This document shows, piece after piece, positions 7,583 through 11,753 of a stretch of DNA of 11,753 bases. Below the pieces are notes generated by a model, which did not search any database, had not been told where the DNA came from, and was given only the letters and a program-made list of their open reading frames with translations. The position numbers and the translations under genes were made by a program. How positions within the stretch are numbered: the first letter of the stretch is position 1; each line of letters starts with the position of its first letter. Source of the stretch: an uncultured Bacteroidota bacterium (lineage in GTDB: Bacteria > Bacteroidota > Bacteroidia > Flavobacteriales > UA16); NCBI GenBank assembly GCA_902578505.1, contig CACHDD010000030.1, positions 1-11,753 on the forward strand, in the 5' to 3' direction.

Positions 7583-8674
7583 ATGAAAATACCTGCAGTA
7601 AAATTTTCTCGCGAAACTTCTGGATTTGGGAAAGCCCTTAGAGAGAGGGTTGAACAATATTTCACTGAAACTGGATACAACAAAAGTGGTGGCTTTAGCA
7701 TGTACTTTAAGTCATTCTTAATGCTTGCCATGTACTTTATTCCTTGGGCTTTAATAACATTTGGAGTTACTGGAAACGGATTGTGGTTTTGGGTTACAGA
7801 AATAATTATGGGCATGGGTTTAGCTGGAATAGGCTTAAACATTATGCACGACGGTAACCACAACTCCTATAGTTCTAAAGCTTGGGTAAATAAACTTATG
7901 GGTAGAACCATTGATTTGGTTGGTGGAAATGCAGAAATGTGGAAGATTCAACACAATGTCCTACACCATACTTTTACCAACATAGAAGGTCTTGATGAGG
8001 ATATTATGCCTGTAAATGTATTGAGATTTAGTCCTACAAATCCACAATTCAAAATCCACAAATACCAACATATATATGCTTGGTTCTTTTATTCTTTGAT
8101 GACTGTGTTTTGGATGTTGCCTAAGGATTGGAGTTCACTAGTTCGTTACCATAAAAATGACTTAATTAAGACTACCGGAAGAACAACTAATGGTCTTCTT
8201 TTTCAGATGATTGGAACTAAGGCATTTTACTTTACTTATATCATTGCTCTTCCTATTATCTTTAGTGGCATATCATGGTGGGCTATTATTCTTGGTTGGG
8301 TAGTTATGCACTTAGTAGCTGGGTTTCTTTTGGCTATAATATTCCAACCTGCACACGTTTTAGAACACCACGCATTTCACAACGTTAAAAAAGATACAGC
8401 ACTTGAATTAAGTAATTCTAGACTAGAGCATCAGCTCTTGTCATCTGCTAATTTTGGCACAAATAATAAAATTTTAACTTACCTCTGTGGTGGGCTCAAT
8501 TTTCAAATTGAACACCACCTCTTCCCAAACATTTGCCACGTTCACTACAAGGCAATTTCTAAAATTGTGAAGAAGACAGCTGAAGACTTTAATCTTCCAT
8601 ATAACTCAGGAATGAGTTTTATAGGCGCTCTAAGGCTGCACGGAAAGTTCCTTAAATCCTTAGGCAGAGCGTAA
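7583..8674 (+). CDS. Membrane fatty-acid desaturase, front-end / linoleoyl-CoA desaturase type (COG3239)
   Basis: The enzyme (363 residues) is an integral-membrane di-iron desaturase that inserts a double bond into acyl chains using O2 and electrons from a carrier. All three histidine boxes are present: H-D-G-N-H at 89-93, H-N-V-L-H-H at 124-129 and Q-I-E-H-H at 308-312. Glutamine in the first position of the third box is the mark of the front-end (delta-5/delta-6-like) group. Hydrophobic segments lie at about 44-62, 66-88, 166-180, 213-229 and 231-256. There is no fused N-terminal cytochrome b5 domain, which eukaryotic front-end desaturases carry, so a separate electron donor is needed. The ATG at 7583 is chosen over a GTG at 7580 that would add one residue. 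Its stop overlaps the helicase start as TAATG. Regiospecificity cannot be assigned from sequence. Confidence 0.9.
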   Translation: MKIPAVKFSRETSGFGKALRERVEQYFTETGYNKSGGFSMYFKSFLMLAMYFIPWALITFGVTGNGLWFWVTEIIMGMGLAGIGLNIMHDGNHNSYSSKAWVNKLMGRTIDLVGGNAEMWKIQHNVLHHTFTNIEGLDEDIMPVNVLRFSPTNPQFKIHKYQHIYAWFFYSLMTVFWMLPKDWSSLVRYHKNDLIKTTGRTTNGLLFQMIGTKAFYFTYIIALPIIFSGISWWAIILGWVVMHLVAGFLLAIIFQPAHVLEHHAFHNVKKDTALELSNSRLEHQLLSSANFGTNNKILTYLCGGLNFQIEHHLFPNICHVHYKAISKIVKKTAEDFNLPYNSGMSFIGALRLHGKFLKSLGRA

Positions 8675-10335
8675 TGTCATTTGAAAATCTTGGTCTAAAT
8701 GATTGCGTTCTCGACGCGATCAGACCGCTTGGCTATGAAAAGCCAACCCCTATTCAAGAGCAGGGTATTCCTGTTGTCTTAGAAGGCAAGGACCTTCTTG
8801 GTTGTGCACAAACAGGTACAGGTAAAACAGCTGCCTTTGCTCTACCTATAGTCCATACTCTAAGCTCAAGGCCTCCTGTACATAAGGGAAGCAAAAAGCC
8901 AGTTAGAGCATTAATTGTTTCGCCAACAAGAGAGCTCACATCCCAAATCAATGATAACCTTCGTGAATATTGCGCACAATCTGGCTTAAGGACAACAGTA
9001 ATTTATGGAGGTGTATCCCAAAACAGACAAGTAGGCACTCTACGTCGAGGTGTAGACATTCTAGTTGCAACACCTGGAAGATTGCTTGACTTGTGCAACC
9101 AAGGTTTTATCAACCTAAGCACTATTGAATTTTTAGTTCTTGACGAAGCTGATACAATGCTTGATATGGGATTCCTTCCTGACATCAAGAAAATCATTAA
9201 GCTTTGTCCTGAAAATAGACAAACTCTATTTTTCTCTGCAACTATGCCTGATGACATCGTCAAGCTTAGTTCTTCTATCTTAACTGATCCAGTAAGAGTT
9301 CAGATTGATGCTGTAAATTCTGCTGCAGAGACTGTAGAACAAAAAATCTATTCTGTTCGCCAGGCTGACAAAAAAGACTTACTAGTACATGTTCTTCGTG
9401 ACGAGAATATTTATAATGCACTCGTATTTACTAGAACTAAATACGGGGCTGATAAGGTGGAAAGACATCTGCGTAACAACAAGATTAAAGCAGAGGCAAT
9501 TCACGGAAATAAAAGCCAAGCAAAACGAGAGAAAGCTCTTGATAGATTCAAAAAGGGTAAGGTGCACGTACTAGTTGCAACAGATATTGCCTCAAGAGGT
9601 ATTGACGTAGATGTACTTAGCCTTGTAGTTAATTTCGAGTTGCCAAATCTCGCTGAAAGCTATGTTCATAGAATTGGAAGGACTGGTAGAGCAGGAAATG
9701 AAGGTCTCGCAATTTCATTTTGCAACGAAGGATCTGAAAGAAACTACTTAGCTGGGATTCAAAAGCTTATTGGCAGAGAGATTGAAGTTGTTGAAGACCA
9801 CCCATTTGCTCTTGAATTGGGTCGAGTAGGCATGAAACCCAAACCTTCAACAGGAAAGGGGAATAAGAAAAGAAAATCTAAGGATAGAGGTGGAAGAAAG
9901 TTTGATCGAACTAAGCCTAGAGGAAACAACTCTGGAGACGAAAGAAGATCTAGAGACGAAAGAAAATCTAGGGACAACAGAAGATCGATAGAAGACCGAA
10001 AGTATAGAGACGACAGAAGGTCAAGAGACGACAAAAGATCGAGAGACGATTTCAAAACTTGGGACGAAAGAAAGTTTAGGGATGATAAGCCTCGTGAAAA
10101 AAGAAAGGGAAGGAAGTTTAGTTCATCTGGGTCTGCAAAAAAAGGGTATAAGACTACTGAATCTGGAAATTTTAAGAAGAAAAGTAGGGGTAATAGGTTT
10201 GGGCTAAATCAACATTCTGATGACGGTCGTAGGCCACAAATTGGAAGGAGAAGTTCTAAAAAATCTAAATTCAAGGGTAAAGAGCCAGGAAAACCCGCTC
10301 AAAAGCGTTCGTCTTTCAATAAGAAGAGAAGATAA
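8674..10335 (+). CDS. rhlE: DEAD-box ATP-dependent RNA helicase, RhlE subfamily
   Basis: The protein (553 residues) unwinds RNA duplexes using ATP in the cytoplasm, typically in ribosome assembly, RNA decay or cold growth. All core motifs are intact: Q motif G-Y-x-K-P-T-P-I-Q at 20-28, motif I A-Q-T-G-T-G-K-T at 45-52, Ia P-T-R-E-L at 84-88, Ib T-P-G-R at 133-136, DEAD at 157-160, S-A-T at 188-190, V-F-T-R-T at 251-255, A-T-D-I-A-S-R-G-I-D at 302-311 and H-R-I-G-R-T-G-R at 332-339. The opening M-S-F-x-x-L-G-L is typical of RhlE. Residues from about 388 to the end form a very basic, low-complexity and probably disordered tail that should bind RNA, including nine tandem hexapeptides. The start overlaps the desaturase stop by one base, implying translational coupling. 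Confidence 0.95.
   Translation: MSFENLGLNDCVLDAIRPLGYEKPTPIQEQGIPVVLEGKDLLGCAQTGTGKTAAFALPIVHTLSSRPPVHKGSKKPVRALIVSPTRELTSQINDNLREYCAQSGLRTTVIYGGVSQNRQVGTLRRGVDILVATPGRLLDLCNQGFINLSTIEFLVLDEADTMLDMGFLPDIKKIIKLCPENRQTLFFSATMPDDIVKLSSSILTDPVRVQIDAVNSAAETVEQKIYSVRQADKKDLLVHVLRDENIYNALVFTRTKYGADKVERHLRNNKIKAEAIHGNKSQAKREKALDRFKKGKVHVLVATDIASRGIDVDVLSLVVNFELPNLAESYVHRIGRTGRAGNEGLAISFCNEGSERNYLAGIQKLIGREIEVVEDHPFALELGRVGMKPKPSTGKGNKKRKSKDRGGRKFDRTKPRGNNSGDERRSRDERKSRDNRRSIEDRKYRDDRRSRDDKRSRDDFKTWDERKFRDDKPREKRKGRKFSSSGSAKKGYKTTESGNFKKKSRGNRFGLNQHSDDGRRPQIGRRSSKKSKFKGKEPGKPAQKRSSFNKKRR
9937..10098 (+). repeat. Nine-unit 18-bp tandem repeat coding for hexapeptides in the helicase tail
   Basis: Residues 422-475 of the helicase divide exactly into nine six-residue units with consensus [D/E]-[D/E/N]-[R/K]-[R/K]-[S/Y/F]-R. 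Units 1, 2, 5 and 6 are nearly identical (for example D-E-R-R-S-R and D-D-R-R-S-R); units 7 and 9 are degenerate. At DNA level each unit is 18 bp and usually begins GAC or GAN, so the array grew by in-frame duplication and has since diverged. It is part of the coding sequence and not an independent element. Confidence 0.85.
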
Positions 10336-10350
10336 AACGACTGTGTTTCG

Positions 10351-10358
10351 TACATTTG
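10351..10358 (+). promoter_or_regulatory. Bacteroidota-type -7 promoter box for the TlpA-like gene
   Basis: TACATTTG is an exact TAnnTTTG match in the 59-bp gap between the helicase stop and the ATG at 10395. Transcription would begin near 10364, giving a leader of about 30 bases, longer than for the other genes here. No clear -33 TTG is seen at the right distance. Confidence 0.5.
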
Positions 10359-10394
10359 GCATCACCTATTTCAGGGCATTAAAGCAAAACACAT

Positions 10395-11753
10395 ATGAGA
10401 ATCATGATTTGGATAGCAAGCAGCTTATTATTTGTCCTTACGTCATGTGGGGAAAGTGATTCGGCTTCGAAGCCAGTTGTATCAAAGGCTCAAACGCAAA
10501 CTGAGGTTGCTGAAGCGACTCAAGGTGCTAAAGTTTCGGCTAGATATAAAAACGGAACAAACGAGGCTAACAAAGGAGATCGTACTGGCACGATTCGTTT
10601 ACATGGATCTATTCCAACTAGGAACAATGCTTTTGTGCATCTTTTCCAAACTGAAGCTAGAAATAAAACGTTAATTGATAGTGCTCAAGTAATTGAAGGT
10701 TCATACAGCTTTGATAACATTGAAGTAAGTAGAGGATTTTACGAACTTCAACTCAACAGAAAGCCAAACAACAGCTGTAATATCATTCTTAATCCAGATG
10801 AGGCTGATGTTGAGTTAAACTTTACTTCAAGCAGATTGACTGCAGGGAAGAATTCTCCAAATTCAAGGGAAAACAAAGGTTGGTTTGCGTACAACAGTAC
10901 CGAATCAAAAAATAAAAATGAGATAAAGAATCTTAGAAAGGGTATGAAGGACAGCCCTTACAGGAAGAGAATTGAAGAACAAATTAAGTCTAAGGAATTA
11001 GAACTTGTAGAGGTACAACACGCAATGATTGACCAATATGTTGGCACATATCTAGCAAAGTACTTGTCGTGGAAAAATCCCAAATACGCTTCTGATCAAG
11101 GGCGCTACTTTGAGGATATGGATCCTCTTGACAACAGCCTCATTCACAGTATGGCTATCAGTGACAGAATTCAGGGAATGATGGTTAAGTTCAGTAAGGG
11201 TGAAGATGCTAGATTCCTTGCATGTATTGATATTATCAAAGCTCATTTTGAACCAAACCCAGTTACTTTAGAAAGCGCTCTATTCTCAATGCTTGATGGA
11301 TTCTACAATACTGGAAAAGAGGATATTTGCCTATATATTTTAGACAACTACATCTATGATGATGATTGTGGAGCTGATTTAAGTGATGTAATAAAGCAGA
11401 GAGCACAAGGAATAGTAAATCTACAAGTAGGCAAGACTCCACCAGACTTCACAATTGAAGCATATGGAGGAGGTACGGTTAATCTTTATGAGACAGTAAA
11501 GAAGAATAAATACACTTTGGTTATGTTTTGGGCTTCTTGGTGTCACAAATGCGAACAGGAAGTTCCTGCTCTTATTCCATTGTACGCTAGAACACACTCT
11601 AGTGGATTTGAGGCAATAGGCGTTTCAATTGACCAAGCTAGAAAGACCTGGACTGATGTAATTGAATCAAAAGGGATGCAGTATCCTAATGTTAGTCAAC
11701 TTCAAGGATGGAATAGTCCTATTGTAAAAGACTACAAAATCACTGCAACACCG
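10395..11753 (+). CDS. TlpA-like thiol-disulfide oxidoreductase lipoprotein with DUF4369-like N-terminus (partial, 3' cut)
   Basis: The open frame gives 453 residues and is cut by the right edge. A lipoprotein signal peptide ends in L-T-S-C with cysteine at 18; R2 supplies the positive charge, which favours the ATG at 10395 over the one at 10404. A low-complexity linker (about 19-55) is followed by a beta-rich domain at about 56-145 (G-T-I-R-L-H-G-S, later N-I-I-L-N-P-D-E-A-D-V-E-L), resembling DUF4369. Next is a charged helical middle at about 150-335 and a thioredoxin-like domain from about 342 (V-G-K-T-P-P-D-F). The active site is W-C-H-K-C with Cys383 and Cys386, and the last visible residues T-A-T-P include the conserved cis-proline at 453. 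Such proteins reduce or exchange disulfides in the periplasm, for example in cytochrome c maturation or envelope repair. Only roughly the last 30-40 residues should be missing. The specific partner is unknown. Confidence 0.9.
   Translation, partial: MRIMIWIASSLLFVLTSCGESDSASKPVVSKAQTQTEVAEATQGAKVSARYKNGTNEANKGDRTGTIRLHGSIPTRNNAFVHLFQTEARNKTLIDSAQVIEGSYSFDNIEVSRGFYELQLNRKPNNSCNIILNPDEADVELNFTSSRLTAGKNSPNSRENKGWFAYNSTESKNKNEIKNLRKGMKDSPYRKRIEEQIKSKELELVEVQHAMIDQYVGTYLAKYLSWKNPKYASDQGRYFEDMDPLDNSLIHSMAISDRIQGMMVKFSKGEDARFLACIDIIKAHFEPNPVTLESALFSMLDGFYNTGKEDICLYILDNYIYDDDCGADLSDVIKQRAQGIVNLQVGKTPPDFTIEAYGGGTVNLYETVKKNKYTLVMFWASWCHKCEQEVPALIPLYARTHSSGFEAIGVSIDQARKTWTDVIESKGMQYPNVSQLQGWNSPIVKDYKITATP

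Noticed and set aside
9759..10055. Minus-strand open frame opposite the helicase tail with a regular Leu/Ser/Asp pattern
   Set aside because: The pattern is simply the complement of the 18-bp repeat coding for D/E-R-R-S-R units; no start signal or family supports a real gene.
10342..10393. 7-bp inverted repeat TGTGTTT / AAACACA before the TlpA-like gene, possibly a regulatory hairpin
   Set aside because: The loop would be 38 bases, the stem is AT-rich and short, and the left arm lies upstream of the probable start site. A match of this size is expected by chance.
10220..10674. Open frames overlapping the helicase end and the TlpA-like start (10220-10459 and 10432-10674)
   Set aside because: They are out of frame with two well-supported genes, have no recognisable motif, and their translations look like frame-shadow composition rich in K, R and L.

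Overview
The window is compact, AT-rich, protein-coding bacterial DNA, and everything in it points to the Bacteroidota, most likely a flavobacterium-like and possibly marine lineage. Several genes match forms typical of that phylum: an aconitase B with the extra segment usual there, a DUF1343 lipoprotein, a DUF4369/TlpA-type lipoprotein, and a cysteine/cystathionine synthase with an F-N-P-G-H-S-x-K-D active site. Promoter-like boxes of the Bacteroidota form TAnnTTTG lie just ahead of several genes, and I see no Shine-Dalgarno sequence that clearly decides a start. No tRNA, rRNA, CRISPR array, insertion sequence, integrase or defence gene is visible. The region looks like core chromosome, not a mobile island.

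Layout: (1) 1-148, minus strand, the N-terminal part of a PLP-dependent cysteine/cystathionine synthase, cut by the window edge. (2) 184-3311, plus strand: a LolC/LolE-type FtsX permease, a NamZ-like (DUF1343) muramidase lipoprotein overlapping it by 4 bp, and a small unknown lipoprotein, closed by a strong hairpin terminator at 3329-3366. (3) acnB, with its own promoter box and no neighbour in its presumed transcript before 6273. (4) A MacB-type FtsX permease. (5) A membrane fatty-acid desaturase and a RhlE-type DEAD-box helicase joined by a TAATG stop/start. (6) A lipoprotein thiol-disulfide oxidoreductase of TlpA type, cut by the right edge.

The genes fall into three themes. Envelope: two permeases without visible ATPases, three lipoproteins and one peptidoglycan-sugar hydrolase. 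Central metabolism: aconitase and sulfur amino-acid synthesis. A possible cold or membrane-fluidity pair: desaturase plus RNA helicase. No wholly new system is evident. The most noteworthy points are the repeated placement of TAnnTTTG boxes a few bases before start codons (suggesting leaderless or nearly leaderless mRNAs), a 35-bp divergent promoter region, an apparent insert of about 70-85 residues in the LolE-like permease, a nine-copy hexapeptide repeat in the helicase tail, and the translationally coupled desaturase-helicase pair.
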